Source: Acinetobacter sp. ANC 4178 (lineage in GTDB: Bacteria > Pseudomonadota > Gammaproteobacteria > Pseudomonadales > Moraxellaceae). From it: a stretch of DNA of 64,000 nucleotides. The stretch lies in contig NZ_SJOD01000003.1 in the NCBI RefSeq assembly GCF_004331175.1, positions 248,001 through 312,000 of the forward strand, given 5' to 3'. The translations under genes were made by a program, and so were the position numbers. The notes beneath the pieces were generated by a model, which was not told the DNA's origin, ran no database searches, and saw only the letters and a list, made by a program, of their open reading frames with translations. Position 1 is the stretch's first letter, and every line of letters begins with the position of its first letter. Below are positions 45,074 to 56,400 of the stretch, piece by piece.

Positions 45074-47755
45074 TTACACTCCTACCGCGACTGAAACTGG
45101 TTCTGCTAAAGAAACAGTCGGTGCAAGACCAATTGGATAACCGATATAACCTGCTGGTAAATATTCAATGACTTGAACTGGCAAGCTAATGCTGGTTTCG
45201 CCTGCTTTCACCGTAATTTGCTGCCCATTTTGAACATTCAAACGTGCTGCATCTTGTTCACCTACCGCAAACATTGCTTCAGGAATACGAGATTGCATCG
45301 CAGGTGTTTTCACCGTGAATTCACTGGAAGCAAAAATGTGATGCATCGGCACAAGGCGGAAGCTTTCAGGGTTAACAACAACCGCTGAAGGTGCAACATA
45401 GCTACGTGCTGGACGTTTCGGTAAGCGATCGAATAAACGCACACCCGAATCACCGCCTTTTAAATGGCCGCCCACATTGTCTTGGAATTTATTCCATGCT
45501 TGTGGAGAGTTCCAACCTGCTGACCATGCAAATGGCACAAGTGCAGATGGAGTTTGTGTCCCCACATAACCTTCCATCGAGAAAGTTAATGCTGAGTCAA
45601 TGTCCGTCGGTTGTTTTGGCTCGTGAATCGATAACGGTGCACGAATCGCAGTACGACCTGAATAACGGCGTGGTTCACGTGCAATTTTCAAACCATGTAC
45701 ACGGAAGCCTGCATCAGGTGCAACATCTTGAATCGCTTGTAATGCTGGAACATTTTTCGCAACTGTTTCAATTACATCATCAAGCAAGGTCCAAGAAATC
45801 GCTTTACCTTTCACACCTGTTTCAATGGCATGTAACCAGCGCCAAGATTCTTTAATTGCATATTCAGGCTTGTAGTAACTTGGGTCATACACTTGGTAGA
45901 AACGTTGTGCACGGCCTTCTTGACTCACGACAGTACCATCACCTTCAGCGAAGCTTGCAGCAGAAAGTACAATCGATGCTTTCGCAACGGTCGCAGTTTC
46001 AGAGTGATCAAGTACGACCACATCTTTTGCTTTTGCAAGTGCTGCGTCGACCTGAGCTGTAGGTAAACGACGGTAAAGATCGTTTTCAACCACAATCACG
46101 GTGTCATAGTCTTGTGCAAAAACTTGCTCTAGGCTTTGACCACCAAGAATTGCTAAGCCCATTGAGTTCACTTCTGGAACAGTCAAGGTTAAGCCTGCAT
46201 TGCCCAGATTCTGTGCAACTTGTGCAGCAGCTTCCATAATCGCAGGATCTTGTAAGCTCGTACCCGAAATCACTAAAGGTTTCTTCGCCGCTTTTAAAGT
46301 GTCCGCAATCGTTTGCGCAAATGCTTTCGCATCATCGGCCAAACCAAGAATTGCATCGCCTTTCACTGCCGCAGCAATCGCAAAACCTAAACGCGCAATA
46401 TCGTTTGGAGAAGCAACTACTTCACCTGTCGCAACATCAGCTAAACGCGTTTGAGTTGCTGCCAAGATATAAATTGGTGATTTCGCATCTTGTGCAATAC
46501 GTTGCACAGGCTCTGCCAACCAATCTTGCGTACGGCGTTCTGCCGCCATTTCTTTAGCTTTGTTTTTCGATGCTTGACGAACAGACAATGCCATACGAGG
46601 TGCTGTTTGAGTTAAATCTTCACCCAAAATCAGGACCGCATCGTAACTTTCAATTTCGCGCATGTTCGGGTTGTAAACACCCTCGGTTTGCATAATTGAA
46701 GCCGCCAATTCAACCAAGTTTTGCTCTTTTTGAGACATACCCGTTGAATAGTTGTCTTGACCCACCAACTCACGTAGTGCGTAGTTCGACTCAAGCGATG
46801 CACGTGGTGAACCAATACCCAATACTTTTTTGCCTTGGATATTTGCAATCACGGTATCTAATGCTTGATCAACAGAAACTGGAGTTGCTTCTGCTCCGTC
46901 ACGGAATTGCGGTTGACGTGGACGATCTGCACGGTTTACATAACCCGTACCGAAACGACCTTTGTCACACAAGAAGTATTGGTTCACTTCACCGTTGAAA
47001 CGGTTTTCTACACGACGTAATTCACCATAACGTTCACCTGGTGAAATGTTACAACCTGAAGAACAGCCTTGGCATACGCTTGGCGCATACTGCATGTCCC
47101 ACTTACGGTTGTAGCGTTCAGAGTGAGTCTTATCGGTAAATACACCTGTAGGACAGACTTCAGTCAAGTTACCCGAGAATTCAGATTCCAAAGTCCCAGA
47201 TTCTGGACGACCAAAGTAAACACGCGATGCATTGGCATACACGCCAAAATCCGTACCGCCTGCATAGTCTTTATAGTAACGAACACAACGGTAGCATGCG
47301 ATACAACGGTTCATTTCATGCGAAATGAATGAGCCAAGCTCTTGGTTGTAGTGCGTACGTTTAGTGAAACGGTAACGACGACGGTCGTGTTGCGTCATTA
47401 CAGTCATATCCTGTAAATGACAGTGACCACCTTCTTCACAAACTGGACAGTCGTGTGGGTGGTTAGTCATCAAGAACTCAACAATAGAAGCACGGAAATC
47501 AGTCGCTTCTTTGTCTTCAATCGAGATGTAGGTATTGTCAGATGCAGGCGTCATGCATGACATCACTAAGCGGCCGCGAGTATCTTCCGGATTCGCATAT
47601 TGAGTCACAGCACATTGACGGCAAGAACCGACAGAACCTAAGGATGGATGCCAACAAAAGTACGGAATATCAATACCCAAAGACAAACATGCTTGTAGCA
47701 AGTTCTCTGAGCCATTGACTTCGTACGATTTGCCATCGACATGAATTGTAGCCAT
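45074..47755 (-). CDS. nuoG: NADH-quinone oxidoreductase subunit G
   Basis: An 893-residue subunit of the peripheral arm. The N-terminal ferredoxin-like domain has the 2Fe-2S ligands CWHPSLGSVGSCRQC; HDCPVCEEGGHCHLQD is the His/Cys 4Fe-4S site N5; RCIACYRCVRYY with EVCPTGVF is N4; and CQGCSSGCNISPG is the extra N7-type cluster. A molybdopterin-oxidoreductase-like C-terminal region follows without molybdenum ligands. It connects NuoF to NuoI. It lies 11 bp after nuoF. Confidence 0.95.
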   Translation of the reverse strand: MATIHVDGKSYEVNGSENLLQACLSLGIDIPYFCWHPSLGSVGSCRQCAVTQYANPEDTRGRLVMSCMTPASDNTYISIEDKEATDFRASIVEFLMTNHPHDCPVCEEGGHCHLQDMTVMTQHDRRRYRFTKRTHYNQELGSFISHEMNRCIACYRCVRYYKDYAGGTDFGVYANASRVYFGRPESGTLESEFSGNLTEVCPTGVFTDKTHSERYNRKWDMQYAPSVCQGCSSGCNISPGERYGELRRVENRFNGEVNQYFLCDKGRFGTGYVNRADRPRQPQFRDGAEATPVSVDQALDTVIANIQGKKVLGIGSPRASLESNYALRELVGQDNYSTGMSQKEQNLVELAASIMQTEGVYNPNMREIESYDAVLILGEDLTQTAPRMALSVRQASKNKAKEMAAERRTQDWLAEPVQRIAQDAKSPIYILAATQTRLADVATGEVVASPNDIARLGFAIAAAVKGDAILGLADDAKAFAQTIADTLKAAKKPLVISGTSLQDPAIMEAAAQVAQNLGNAGLTLTVPEVNSMGLAILGGQSLEQVFAQDYDTVIVVENDLYRRLPTAQVDAALAKAKDVVVLDHSETATVAKASIVLSAASFAEGDGTVVSQEGRAQRFYQVYDPSYYKPEYAIKESWRWLHAIETGVKGKAISWTLLDDVIETVAKNVPALQAIQDVAPDAGFRVHGLKIAREPRRYSGRTAIRAPLSIHEPKQPTDIDSALTFSMEGYVGTQTPSALVPFAWSAGWNSPQAWNKFQDNVGGHLKGGDSGVRLFDRLPKRPARSYVAPSAVVVNPESFRLVPMHHIFASSEFTVKTPAMQSRIPEAMFAVGEQDAARLNVQNGQQITVKAGETSISLPVQVIEYLPAGYIGYPIGLAPTVSLAEPVSVAVGV

Positions 47756-47766
47756 AGTCGAATTCC

Positions 47767-49095
47767 TTAAGCTTGTTCTACGTTGCGAGTTTGCGCAGCA
47801 GCATTCACTACTTTTGCTTCAAATTCGCCACGGAAATATTTGAGTGCGCCCATCAACGGTTCCATTGCACCTGGAGCATGTGCACAGAAAGTCTTACCAA
47901 TCCAAAGCTTACGCGTCAATTCTTGTAAGTGATCGATATCTTCTTTCTTGCCTGTGCCATCTTCCAAGGCTTTTAGTGCTTTCACCGCCCACGGTAAACC
48001 ATCACGACAAGGCGTACAGAAACCACATGACTCACGTGCAAAGAATTCTTCTAAGTTACGTGTCGCTGAAACCATACATTGTGTTTCATCCACCACCATG
48101 AGCAAACACGTACCTAAACGTGAACCTGCTTTCATGATGCTTTCAGCATCCATTGGAAGATCAATGTGTTCCGCTGCCAAGAAGTCAGTTGATGCACCAC
48201 CTGGTAACCATGCTTTAAGTGTTAAACCATCACGCATACCGCCTGCATGGTCTTCAATCACTTCACGTGCAGTCGTACCAAATGGAAGTTCCCATAACCC
48301 AGGGAATTTAACCTTACCTGAAGCGCCATAAATCTTGGTGCCTGGATCTTTCGATTTACCCGCAGATAAATTGATGTACCACTCAGGACCACGCAGCATA
48401 ATTGCAGGTAAGTTGTTGTAGGTCTCTACGTTGTTGACAATCGTAGGACGACCCCAAGCACCCGCAACTTGTGGGAATGGTGGTTTAGTACGTGGGTTTG
48501 CACGACGGCCTTCTAGCGAGTTAATCAATGCAGTTTCTTCACCACAGATATAACGACCCGCACCCGTATGCACGTGCATTTCGAAGTTCCAGCCAGTTCC
48601 AAGGATGTTTTCACCCAAGTAACCTTTGGCACGGATTTGCTCTAATGCTTCATTTAAGTAAGCAGCAGCTTCAATGTACTCACCACGGATAAAGATATAA
48701 CCATGTGTTGCTTCAAGGGTATAACCCGCGATCAACATCCCTTCAATCAATTGATGAGGAAGTTTTTCCATCAACAAGCGATCTTTAAAAGTACCTGGTT
48801 CCATCTCATCGGCATTACAGATTAAATAGCGTGGACCACCATCATTTGGTGCCATCAACGACCATTTAATCCCTGCTGGGAAGCCTGCACCACCACGACC
48901 TTTAACGGTTGCAGCTTTAATAACTTCAAGCACGTCTTTTGGTGGCATAGTCAAAGCTTTTTTAAAGCCCGCATAACCTTCAAGTGCTTCGTAGTCATCG
49001 GCACTACGTACAAACTCTTGTTTACTCAAGCGCCAAGTTAATGGATGAGTTTCTGGGTTACCGTCGCCATAAATTGGTTTTGGTTCGGTATTCAT
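47767..49095 (-). CDS. nuoF: NADH-quinone oxidoreductase subunit F
   Basis: A 442-residue NADH-oxidising subunit. The NADH/FMN site is [14 protein letters not shown] with [13 protein letters not shown] and the cluster N3 ligands are [11 protein letters not shown] plus a later Cys in [34 protein letters not shown] is also family-typical. It receives hydride from NADH on FMN. The start overlaps nuoE by 4 bp. Confidence 0.96.
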   Translation of the reverse strand: MNTEPKPIYGDGNPETHPLTWRLSKQEFVRSADDYEALEGYAGFKKALTMPPKDVLEVIKAATVKGRGGAGFPAGIKWSLMAPNDGGPRYLICNADEMEPGTFKDRLLMEKLPHQLIEGMLIAGYTLEATHGYIFIRGEYIEAAAYLNEALEQIRAKGYLGENILGTGWNFEMHVHTGAGRYICGEETALINSLEGRRANPRTKPPFPQVAGAWGRPTIVNNVETYNNLPAIMLRGPEWYINLSAGKSKDPGTKIYGASGKVKFPGLWELPFGTTAREVIEDHAGGMRDGLTLKAWLPGGASTDFLAAEHIDLPMDAESIMKAGSRLGTCLLMVVDETQCMVSATRNLEEFFARESCGFCTPCRDGLPWAVKALKALEDGTGKKEDIDHLQELTRKLWIGKTFCAHAPGAMEPLMGALKYFRGEFEAKVVNAAAQTRNVEQA

Positions 49096-49601
49096 ACATA
49101 CTTCTCCAATAACTGTTTCACTGAGGTCACTTCAACCAGACCGTGCGTGTCTTCATCAATCATCAGCGTCGGACCTTTATCACAGTTACCTAAACAGCAA
49201 ATTGGTAGCAAGGTAAAACGACCATCTGCTGTCGTTTGACCAAACTGGATACCAAGTTCACGCTGAAATGCTTCTGCCAAAGTTTCCGCACCCATTAAGA
49301 AGCACGCAATCGAATCACAAAGCAAAATTACGTGACGACCTACAGGTTGACGGTAGATACGGTTATAGAAGGTTGCGACACCTTCAAGGTCAGCAACGCT
49401 CATGCTCAGCATTTGAGCAATCGCATTCATTTGCGCATCATCTACCCAACCATTACGGCGTTGTACACACTTCAGCGCATCAAGACAGGCTGCACGTGGG
49501 TATGGGTAGTGATCAATGTGATGTTCGATATCGTGGATTTCTTCCGCAGTCAAAATCCCTTCAACGTTCACACGTGGCTTTTTATCAGTCAAAATCATCA
49601 T
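49092..49601 (-). CDS. nuoE: NADH-quinone oxidoreductase subunit E
   Basis: A 169-residue thioredoxin-fold 2Fe-2S subunit. The four ligands are in CDSIAC (Cx4C) and CCLGNC (CxxxC), followed by [14 protein letters not shown]. It holds cluster N1a next to NuoF. A second in-frame ATG follows the first (49598); the ribosome-binding site AAGGGG suits either. It lies 13 bp after nuoCD. Confidence 0.95.
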   Translation of the reverse strand: MMILTDKKPRVNVEGILTAEEIHDIEHHIDHYPYPRAACLDALKCVQRRNGWVDDAQMNAIAQMLSMSVADLEGVATFYNRIYRQPVGRHVILLCDSIACFLMGAETLAEAFQRELGIQFGQTTADGRFTLLPICCLGNCDKGPTLMIDEDTHGLVEVTSVKQLLEKYV

Positions 49602-49614
49602 AATGCGTTACCCC

Positions 49615-51402
49615 TTAACGATCCACATCAGCCATTACGACGTCAATTGTCGCTAAATAAATGATCAAGTCAGATACCAGACTGCCGTTAATCACTGAAG
49701 GCATTTGCTGTAAATGGGTGAAAGTTGGTGTACGAATACGGGTACGATAACTCATCGTCGACTTATCAGAAGTCAAATAGTAGTTACTTGCACCTTTCAC
49801 CACTTCAGCCATAACAGAGGCTTCACCAGCAGGCATTACAGGACCCCACGATACGCTCAAGAAGTGCGTAATTAAGGTTTCAATGTCTTGTAAAGTCTTG
49901 TCTTTTGGTGGTGGAACAGCCAATGGGTGATCCGCTTTATATGGACCAGATGGCATGTTATCCAAGCACTGTTTGATGATTTTCAATGATTGTTCGATTT
50001 CACGGTAGTGAACGATAACACGTGCATACGCATCGCCTTCGTACTCGACTGGAACTTCGAAATCATAGTTTTCATAACCACTGTATGGACGGTATTTACG
50101 TACATCAAAGTCAATCCCTGTTGCACGCAGACCTGTACCTGTTACACCCCAAGCCAATGCAGATTTTGCATCGTATTGCGCAACATTACGGGTACGACCT
50201 TCAAATACAGAGTTTTTAAGCGCTGCTGTGTGGTATTCCTTCAAACGTTTTGGCATCCATTCGAGGATTTCACGAATCAGGTGCTGCCAGTTGTTTGGAA
50301 GGTCATGTGCCGTACCACCGATACGGAACCACGCTGGGTGCATACGGTATCCAGTGATCGCTTCAATTGCGTCATAGATCTTTTGACGGTCAGCGAACAT
50401 ATAGAATACAGGGGTCATACCACCCGCATCCTGAATTGCAGTACCGATATACAACAAGTGGTTATTGATACGGAACAATTCAGACATCATGACACGGATA
50501 CATTGCGCACGATCAGGAACTGTAATACCTGCAAGCTGCTCAACACCCATCACATATGGCATGTTTTGCGCACAACCACCTAAGTAGTCGACACGGTCAG
50601 TATACGGAATGAATGAATGCCAAGTTTGACGTTCAGCCATCTTTTCCACACCACGGTGGTGATAACCGATATCAGGCACACAGTCTTTCACTTCTTCACC
50701 GTCTAACTGCAAGATCACACGGAATGCACCGTGCGCAGATGGATGGTTTGGACCTAAGTTTAGGAACATGAAGTCTTCGTCAGCATTTCCACGTTTTAGA
50801 CCCCAATCTTCAGGGACAAAACGTAAATGCTCTTGTTCGAAGTCCTGCTTCGCTTGGTTCTGCATATACGGGGTATATTCCGTAGCACGTGCAGAATATT
50901 CCTTACGTAGCGGGTGACCTTCCCAATAAGTTGGCAACAAAATACGACGGAGCATTGGATGCCCTTCGAAATTAATGCCGAACATATCGTAAGCTTCACG
51001 CTCGTACCAGTTTGCATTTGGCCAGATATTGGTCGCAGTTGGAATGTTGAGATCACTCTCATTCAATGCAACTTTAATACGAATATCCGTATTGCGCTCT
51101 AATGACAATAAGTGGTAGAACACTGTAAAGTCAGACGTAGGCAAACTGTCACGGTGAGTACGTAAACGCTCATCTACCGCAGATAAGTCAAACAGCATCA
51201 CGTAAGGACGTGACACTGTACGCAAGAACATTAAAACTTCTTGTACGCGTGCGCGCTCAACCCAGACCGTTGGAAAATCTTCACGAGTCGTTTGCACATA
51301 AAAGTTCTCACCAAATTTGGTTTTGAGCTCTTCTATAATTGCAAATGCTGGGCGTGAATCAACTGCTGTTGATTCTGGCATAGCAATGTCAGTTTCAGCC
51401 AT
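49615..51402 (-). CDS. nuoCD: NADH-quinone oxidoreductase subunit C/D (fused)
   Basis: A 595-residue fusion of the C (about residues 1-190; [57 protein letters not shown]) and D (about 200-595; [54 protein letters not shown]) subunits. The fusion is the state seen in Escherichia, Pseudomonas and Acinetobacter. D lines the quinone site. Between it and nuoB there is an 87-bp gap with no gene. Confidence 0.95.
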   Translation of the reverse strand: MAETDIAMPESTAVDSRPAFAIIEELKTKFGENFYVQTTREDFPTVWVERARVQEVLMFLRTVSRPYVMLFDLSAVDERLRTHRDSLPTSDFTVFYHLLSLERNTDIRIKVALNESDLNIPTATNIWPNANWYEREAYDMFGINFEGHPMLRRILLPTYWEGHPLRKEYSARATEYTPYMQNQAKQDFEQEHLRFVPEDWGLKRGNADEDFMFLNLGPNHPSAHGAFRVILQLDGEEVKDCVPDIGYHHRGVEKMAERQTWHSFIPYTDRVDYLGGCAQNMPYVMGVEQLAGITVPDRAQCIRVMMSELFRINNHLLYIGTAIQDAGGMTPVFYMFADRQKIYDAIEAITGYRMHPAWFRIGGTAHDLPNNWQHLIREILEWMPKRLKEYHTAALKNSVFEGRTRNVAQYDAKSALAWGVTGTGLRATGIDFDVRKYRPYSGYENYDFEVPVEYEGDAYARVIVHYREIEQSLKIIKQCLDNMPSGPYKADHPLAVPPPKDKTLQDIETLITHFLSVSWGPVMPAGEASVMAEVVKGASNYYLTSDKSTMSYRTRIRTPTFTHLQQMPSVINGSLVSDLIIYLATIDVVMADVDR

Positions 51403-51489
51403 TGGCTTGGCTTCCTATTTAATACAAATTCAGTCAACCTTAACGACAATTACACCCATCTCGGGTGCATCAAACATTCATCGTTAAAA

Positions 51490-52167
51490 TTATTTAATTT
51501 CATCCATAGAGCGTAAGTTTTTCACTGCAATACGCTGTGCATTCTTACGATCGCGTTCTGGCATCATCTTTGGCTTATATACTGGCTGAAGATCATCACC
51601 AATCACGGCAGATAGTGGACGGCGCTCTAATTGAATTTGGTCCTGTAGCAACATTAACGCTTGGATTAATGCTTCTGGACGAGGTGGGCAACCTGGGATG
51701 TACACATCGACAGGAATAATTTTATCGACACCTTGCACTACAGAGTAGATGTCATACATACCACCTGAGTTTGCACAAGCACCCATTGAAATCACCCATT
51801 TAGGCTCTAACATTTGCTCATACAAACGTTGAATAACAGGCGCCATTTTTACAAAGCATGTGCCTGCTACAATCATCAAATCCGCCTGACGCGGTGAAGC
51901 ACGAATAACCTCAGCACCGAAACGTGACAAGTCATGCACGCCAGTTAAGGTTGTTGCATACTCTACGTAACAGCAAGATGTACCAAAGTTAAACGGCCAA
52001 ACTGAGTTCTTACGTCCCCAGTTTACTGCTGTGTGTAACACGTCTTCTAAACGAGTCATGAACACATTCTTATTCACTTCTTCTTCAAGCGGATCGGTAA
52101 CGATCTGACGCTCCTGAAGTGGATATTGATCAGCATTCGGATTCGCACGGGTTAAGGTATATTTCAT
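51490..52167 (-). CDS. nuoB: NADH-quinone oxidoreductase subunit B
   Basis: A 225-residue subunit carrying terminal cluster N2, with [12 protein letters not shown] (tandem Cys), [18 protein letters not shown] and [18 protein letters not shown] providing the four ligands. A basic C-terminal extension ([22 protein letters not shown]) is present. It reduces quinone at the interface with NuoD. The ribosome-binding site is AAGGAG. It lies 6 bp after nuoA. Confidence 0.96.
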   Translation of the reverse strand: MKYTLTRANPNADQYPLQERQIVTDPLEEEVNKNVFMTRLEDVLHTAVNWGRKNSVWPFNFGTSCCYVEYATTLTGVHDLSRFGAEVIRASPRQADLMIVAGTCFVKMAPVIQRLYEQMLEPKWVISMGACANSGGMYDIYSVVQGVDKIIPVDVYIPGCPPRPEALIQALMLLQDQIQLERRPLSAVIGDDLQPVYKPKMMPERDRKNAQRIAVKNLRSMDEIK

Positions 52168-52173
52168 CCCGAG

Positions 52174-52722
52174 TTACTCCTTATCAGATGAGACAGTCGG
52201 TGATGTTGCTTTCACACGACCAGATGATTGAGCTGGAATATGACCCGTAGGGTCTGTTACCAATTCTTCAATAGAGTTAAAACGTGTAATGTCAGCAATG
52301 TTCATATTTGGAGAACCAATTTTAATCACTTTACCGGCAGCTTTACGACGATCCGTAGGTGCCCAATTTAATGCACCAACCGAAACTGCATAAACTAAAG
52401 CAATCAATAAATCGACCACAAAAATTACGACAGTTGTAAAACCTAACCAGCCTACTTCACGTACAGAGGTAGACCATGCGTAAAGATAAAGCGCTTCTAA
52501 GTCAAAAACCACGAAGAAAATAGCAACCAAATAGAACTTAGCAGACAAGCGAATACGTGCACCACCTGCACCCACTACGCCTGACTCAAACTGCTCTTGT
52601 TTAGCACGGCCCCATGACTTACCCCCAAGGAGTAATGGAACTGTGAGCATAAAAGCACAAAGAAATGTAACGCCGATCACGAAGGCAATAATTGCCCATT
52701 CGTATGGAGTAATGGCACTCAT
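52174..52722 (-). CDS. nuoA: NADH-quinone oxidoreductase subunit A
   Basis: A 182-residue membrane subunit with three helices (EWAIIAFVIGVTFLCAFMLTVPLLLG; LVAIFFVVFDLEALYLYAW; VVIFVVDLLIALVYAVSVGAL). ESGVVGAGGARIRLSAKFYLVAIFFVVFDLEALYL is the family signature. The ATG at 52722 with AGGAG upstream is preferred; a frame to 52794 adds an unrelated 24-residue tail. A Ser/Thr-rich C-terminal extension is present. First gene of the nuo operon. Confidence 0.94.
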   Translation of the reverse strand: MSAITPYEWAIIAFVIGVTFLCAFMLTVPLLLGGKSWGRAKQEQFESGVVGAGGARIRLSAKFYLVAIFFVVFDLEALYLYAWSTSVREVGWLGFTTVVIFVVDLLIALVYAVSVGALNWAPTDRRKAAGKVIKIGSPNMNIADITRFNSIEELVTDPTGHIPAQSSGRVKATSPTVSSDKE

Positions 52723-53251
52723 GCGGGGATAACTCCTGGCAGGCCTATTTATTAACAAAGAATGTATGTATTGGCCTTCAAATACACCAAACACAAAATT
52801 AATCCCGCCAATTGTACCTGATTTATGATTTCACTTGCTAGTTTATAGGTCTTAGTCTTTTGGATGATTTTTTGAGCTTTTTTCTATATTTCCACGCATA
52901 AAACACTGAAACCCACCCTACTATCGCTTTATTGAATAAAAAAATAAAATTCCATCATTTTTTTCAACATGGCTTTCATTTAATGCGGATTTCTGCACAA
53001 AGCTTAATTGCTGAAATCCTTTATTTATCCCATTGAGCAGCAAATTTTTACAACACAATAAATCCACGAACTTCGTATTCAGACAATCTACAAGCAATAC
53101 AAGTTTGGGGTAAAAACCCTCATGATTTCGGGATTATTTTTAAATAATGCTTTCTTTTATTTACAACACTGCTACACGACTAAATTACGCAAAGATCATG
53201 ATTATGGTATTCCTATATCATCATGTAAAACAAATAATAAGGAGCAAACAC
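52723..53251. other. Intergenic region upstream of nuoA and the 118-aa gene
   Basis: A 529-bp gap with no supported gene apart from an unlikely longer frame of the rightward gene. It holds the candidate nuo promoter, an inverted repeat at 52987-53019 (GGATTTCTGC/GCTGAAATCC, one mismatch, 13-base spacer) and a short GGGT-AAAA-ACCC dyad near 53107-53118. Confidence 0.4.
52811..52840 (-). promoter_or_regulatory. Candidate nuo promoter
   Basis: On the minus strand TACAAT (52811-52816) is preceded 18 bp away by TAGCAA (52835-52840), about 95 bp before nuoA. The -10 element is good; the -35 is weak. Confidence 0.3.
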
Positions 53252-53608
53252 ATGAATCTAGAATTCACTCATAAACCCAATTATTACTTGTTTGCACAAC
53301 TGCTGATTCGCCATATTGAAAATTATATTGCAAAGCATCCTGATGCAGACAATGCAATATTTGATCTGCGTGATATCTATGAGTTATTCCGACAAGATCG
53401 TGCTTCAACCACCACCAATTTAGACGGAATATTCAACATTGTAGATGACTATAAAGTGGAAACGCTAAATGGTGACCAAAAATTAATTACAGGTCATTCG
53501 ATTGATACCGTGAACAATTCATTATTGGTTGATTTCAATCAGGAAGCTCTAGAAAGCCTAAAAAGCGGCAAACAAATTATCGAACCTGATGCCAGTATTT
53601 TGGATTAA
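53252..53608 (+). CDS. Hypothetical protein (118 aa)
   Basis: A 118-residue soluble acidic protein from the ATG at 53252, which has AAGGAG seven bases upstream; the in-frame extension to 53147 lacks such a signal. N-terminal part: LEFTHKPNYYLFAQLLIRHIENYIAKHPDADNAIFDLRDIYELFRQ; C-terminal part: LLVDFNQEALESLKSGKQIIEPDASILD. I do not recognise a domain. Single gene between nuo and bfmS. Confidence 0.7.
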   Translation: MNLEFTHKPNYYLFAQLLIRHIENYIAKHPDADNAIFDLRDIYELFRQDRASTTTNLDGIFNIVDDYKVETLNGDQKLITGHSIDTVNNSLLVDFNQEALESLKSGKQIIEPDASILD

Positions 53609-53633
53609 AACACGATAGATAGAAGTAGATAAA

Positions 53634-53670
53634 AGCCCAGCTAAACTCCCATCAAGAGCAATACTGGGCT
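53634..53670 (-). terminator. Terminator of bfmRS
   Basis: AGCCCAG and CTGGGCT pair across 23 bases; the minus strand continues with TTTTATC after the hairpin, 27 bp past the bfmS stop. Confidence 0.5.
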
Positions 53671-53696
53671 AATCAAAAATTAAAAAAGATCAAACC

Positions 53697-55355
53697 TTAA
53701 TTATCCAAATTCTCTTTAGATCCTAATTTCTTTTTATTACTCTTCGCGAAACGCTTTGCAGGCCAACTCATGGTGAATCTTGCACCTTTTAAGGTTGGAC
53801 TCGCATCAACCTCAATTCGTCCGCCAAACCAATAAGCAATCCGACTTACAATGGAAAGCCCTAAACCATAGCCACCTGAAGCACGAGTACGGCTATCATC
53901 TAAACGTGCAAAAGCCTCAAAAATGCGTTTACGATCTTCTTCAGGAATACCCGGACCATCGTCTTCAACGCAAACATAAGCCATGCCCGCATCTGTAATA
54001 CCGCCACTGATCACAATCTTATGATCACAGTAACGTACCGCATTTCCAACCAAGTTTTGCACCACACGATGTAAATAGCGGCGCTCTGCATCTGCAATAA
54101 CACTTGGCAAAGGCGCATCTACAATAATTTCTTTTTGGGTTTTCAATGCTTCAGTTTCTGTAGCAACTTGCTCAAGCACTTCCGCTAACACAATTTTTTC
54201 AAAATCGAGCGAAGGCGTGCCCTGCTCTAACTTGGCATAGGTCATAATTTCATCAATTAAGGTATTTAGTGCCTCAATATCTTTATCAATCATCTCGACT
54301 TGCTGTATGCGATATTCGTAATCGTCTTCCTCCGCCAGCATTTCCATGGCAAATCGAATACGCGCTACGGGTGTTCTGAGTTCATGTGATACCGCACGCA
54401 TTAACTCTCGCTGGGCTTCAATCAAACGCTGAATATGGTCCGACATGCTGTTATAGCTTGACGCCAAGCTTGCCATTTCATCGGTACCATCAATCGGCAA
54501 ACGTAAGCTCAAATCGCCCGATTTCATGCGATTTAATGCATAGTTCACTTCACGAATCTTACGTTGCATTGGCAAAATTAGACCATAAACCCCCAAGCTC
54601 AAGACAAACAAGCTCAGCAAGGTAATCCCTGCTGCCAACTGGAATGGCATCCAGTTAAACAAAGGCACTGGCCCCAATACCAACACTTCTGTTGGCGTAC
54701 TTGGAATAGGAGAAACAATCGAAATGGTTGTGCCGCGCACTGTAGCACTATCACGATATAAGATAATGCTATGATCTAAGCGTAAACGCCCAATTTGCTC
54801 TGAATCTAAAGGAAGATTTTGTACTTTCTCAATTTCAATTGGATAGGAAAAATGCTTCTGAATTTTTTCTAGATATTCTTTTTCCTGCCCAGGGTAATAC
54901 ACCAGATAATCCAGAATAAAAATCGGTAGTGCTTTCATTTGACGTTCACCAATTTTATCTACCTTTACGTATAGATAATGATTGGTGTCGTTTTTTAAGC
55001 CAATAATAATATAAGCAATTGAGTTTTGCGCATCATAACGCACAGCAGCTTTTTGCTGACTAATACGTTTTTGTTCAGCTCTCGAAAGGTCAACCTTGTT
55101 AGCATCGACATAATAAATAGGCAATTCTAACAAATCTGAAGCATCAGAAATCCAGTCTACCTTTTGTTGTACTGTCTGCTGACGCGCAATCCCCTCACTG
55201 ATAATAAATGAAATACCATCAGTTAAAGACTCACGATATTCTTGCGCACGCTGGTAATTAATAATTTGCACGAGCAAATAAGCAAACAGTGCCACGATTG
55301 CAACCAGCACAACCAGACCTGCATAGATGCGCAAGAATATACTGTGTTTAAACAC
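53697..55355 (-). CDS. bfmS: Sensor histidine kinase BfmS
   Basis: A 552-residue sensor kinase. An N-terminal helix (about 8-30) and a second near 235-260 enclose a periplasmic sensor of about 200 residues; a HAMP domain follows (MQRKIREVNYALNRMKSGDLSLRLP). The H-box is VSHELRTPVARIRF with His324, and the ATPase region has VGNAVRYC, DDGPGIP and GGYGLGLSIVSRI. It lies 34 bp after bfmR. In Acinetobacter baumannii BfmRS governs biofilm, capsule, pili and envelope stress. Confidence 0.9.
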   Translation of the reverse strand: MFKHSIFLRIYAGLVVLVAIVALFAYLLVQIINYQRAQEYRESLTDGISFIISEGIARQQTVQQKVDWISDASDLLELPIYYVDANKVDLSRAEQKRISQQKAAVRYDAQNSIAYIIIGLKNDTNHYLYVKVDKIGERQMKALPIFILDYLVYYPGQEKEYLEKIQKHFSYPIEIEKVQNLPLDSEQIGRLRLDHSIILYRDSATVRGTTISIVSPIPSTPTEVLVLGPVPLFNWMPFQLAAGITLLSLFVLSLGVYGLILPMQRKIREVNYALNRMKSGDLSLRLPIDGTDEMASLASSYNSMSDHIQRLIEAQRELMRAVSHELRTPVARIRFAMEMLAEEDDYEYRIQQVEMIDKDIEALNTLIDEIMTYAKLEQGTPSLDFEKIVLAEVLEQVATETEALKTQKEIIVDAPLPSVIADAERRYLHRVVQNLVGNAVRYCDHKIVISGGITDAGMAYVCVEDDGPGIPEEDRKRIFEAFARLDDSRTRASGGYGLGLSIVSRIAYWFGGRIEVDASPTLKGARFTMSWPAKRFAKSNKKKLGSKENLDN

Positions 55356-55389
55356 GAAAATGTCCTGTGTGAATCAATAGAGATGTCAA

Positions 55390-56106
55390 TTACATTCCGT
55401 TGGTTTCTTTAACAAAAAGATAGCCTTTACTACGCACAGTCTTAATTCGTTTCGGATTTTCCGGATCATCACCAATTTTTGGACGAATACGCGAAATACG
55501 CACGTCAATTGAACGGTCTTGACCATCGTATTCAATGCCACGTAGACGCTCAAAAATATCTTCGCGTGACAAAATACGTCCTGCATTTGAAGCCAACAAC
55601 CAAAGTAAGTCGTACTCGGCGCTGGTAAAATCGACCAACTCTCCATTTAGAGTTACAGAGCGACCACCATTATCAATCACTAAATCATCAAATTCGATGC
55701 GTTGTGCTACTTCATCTTCAGGCGCTTTGTCTGTACGACGCAATAATGCACGAATACGCGCTAGCAAAACACGAGGTTGAACGGGTTTAGCGACGTAATC
55801 ATCCGCACCCATCTCTAAGCCAAGCACCTGATCCATATCTTCAGTACGGGCGGTAAGCATTAAAATTGGTTGATGATAATGCGGACGTACTTCACGACAA
55901 ATGGTTAAACCATCTGCACCAGGTAACATGACATCAAGCACCACTAAATCTGGTTGCTCAGCAATAATACGACGAATGGCACGATTACCATCTGGCTCTA
56001 CCCCAACTTCCAATCCATTACGGATTAAGTATTCTTGGGTTAAACGCGCAAGACGCTCATCATCTTCTACAATTAAAATTTTCGGTAACTTTTCTTCTTG
56101 GCTCAT
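55390..56106 (-). CDS. bfmR: Response regulator BfmR
   Basis: A 238-residue OmpR-type regulator from the ATG at 56106 (AAGGGG ribosome-binding site), equal in length to BfmR of A. baumannii. The receiver domain has VEDDERLARL, phospho-acceptor Asp58 (LVVLDVMLPG) and DDYVAKPV; the winged helix has VDFTSAEYDLLWLLASNAGRILSREDI and DVRISRIRPKIGDD. First gene of bfmRS. The protein sequence is nearly that of the described Acinetobacter regulator. Confidence 0.93.
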   Translation of the reverse strand: MSQEEKLPKILIVEDDERLARLTQEYLIRNGLEVGVEPDGNRAIRRIIAEQPDLVVLDVMLPGADGLTICREVRPHYHQPILMLTARTEDMDQVLGLEMGADDYVAKPVQPRVLLARIRALLRRTDKAPEDEVAQRIEFDDLVIDNGGRSVTLNGELVDFTSAEYDLLWLLASNAGRILSREDIFERLRGIEYDGQDRSIDVRISRIRPKIGDDPENPKRIKTVRSKGYLFVKETNGM

Positions 56107-56391
56107 AAACTGCCCCTTCAATAGGATGAAGCGTATCTTTTAAAAATCCGACAGATACGACGTAATATAATTTTGCAATATACACACGTTTACATTGTAA
56201 ACAAGATGCTATTCACCAAACTGATACATCTAAGTAGCTTTTTGTAATATTTTTTAATCGTTGAATTAATTGGCTTTTTCAGTTTGTAATTTTTTCGGCT
56301 TAATTCAACACATCTTATTACAAAATGAACAATTATCAACCAAAACAAACAATTGATCATAAACTGTCTGATCAGTTTTATTCTTTTTTAC

Positions 56392-56400
56392 TTATCCACA
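56392..56400 (+). promoter_or_regulatory. Perfect DnaA box upstream of nrdA
   Basis: TTATCCACA matches the high-affinity DnaA box exactly, about 300 bp before nrdA. A weaker TTATCTATA follows at 56404-56412. In E. coli DnaA binds upstream of nrdAB and controls it, so the site fits the context. Confidence 0.55.

Noticed and set aside
49990..50583. 197-codon plus-strand frame inside nuoCD
   Set aside because: It is antisense to a conserved essential gene, has no ribosome-binding site and its composition (Thr, Cys, His-rich) mirrors the opposite strand's codons.
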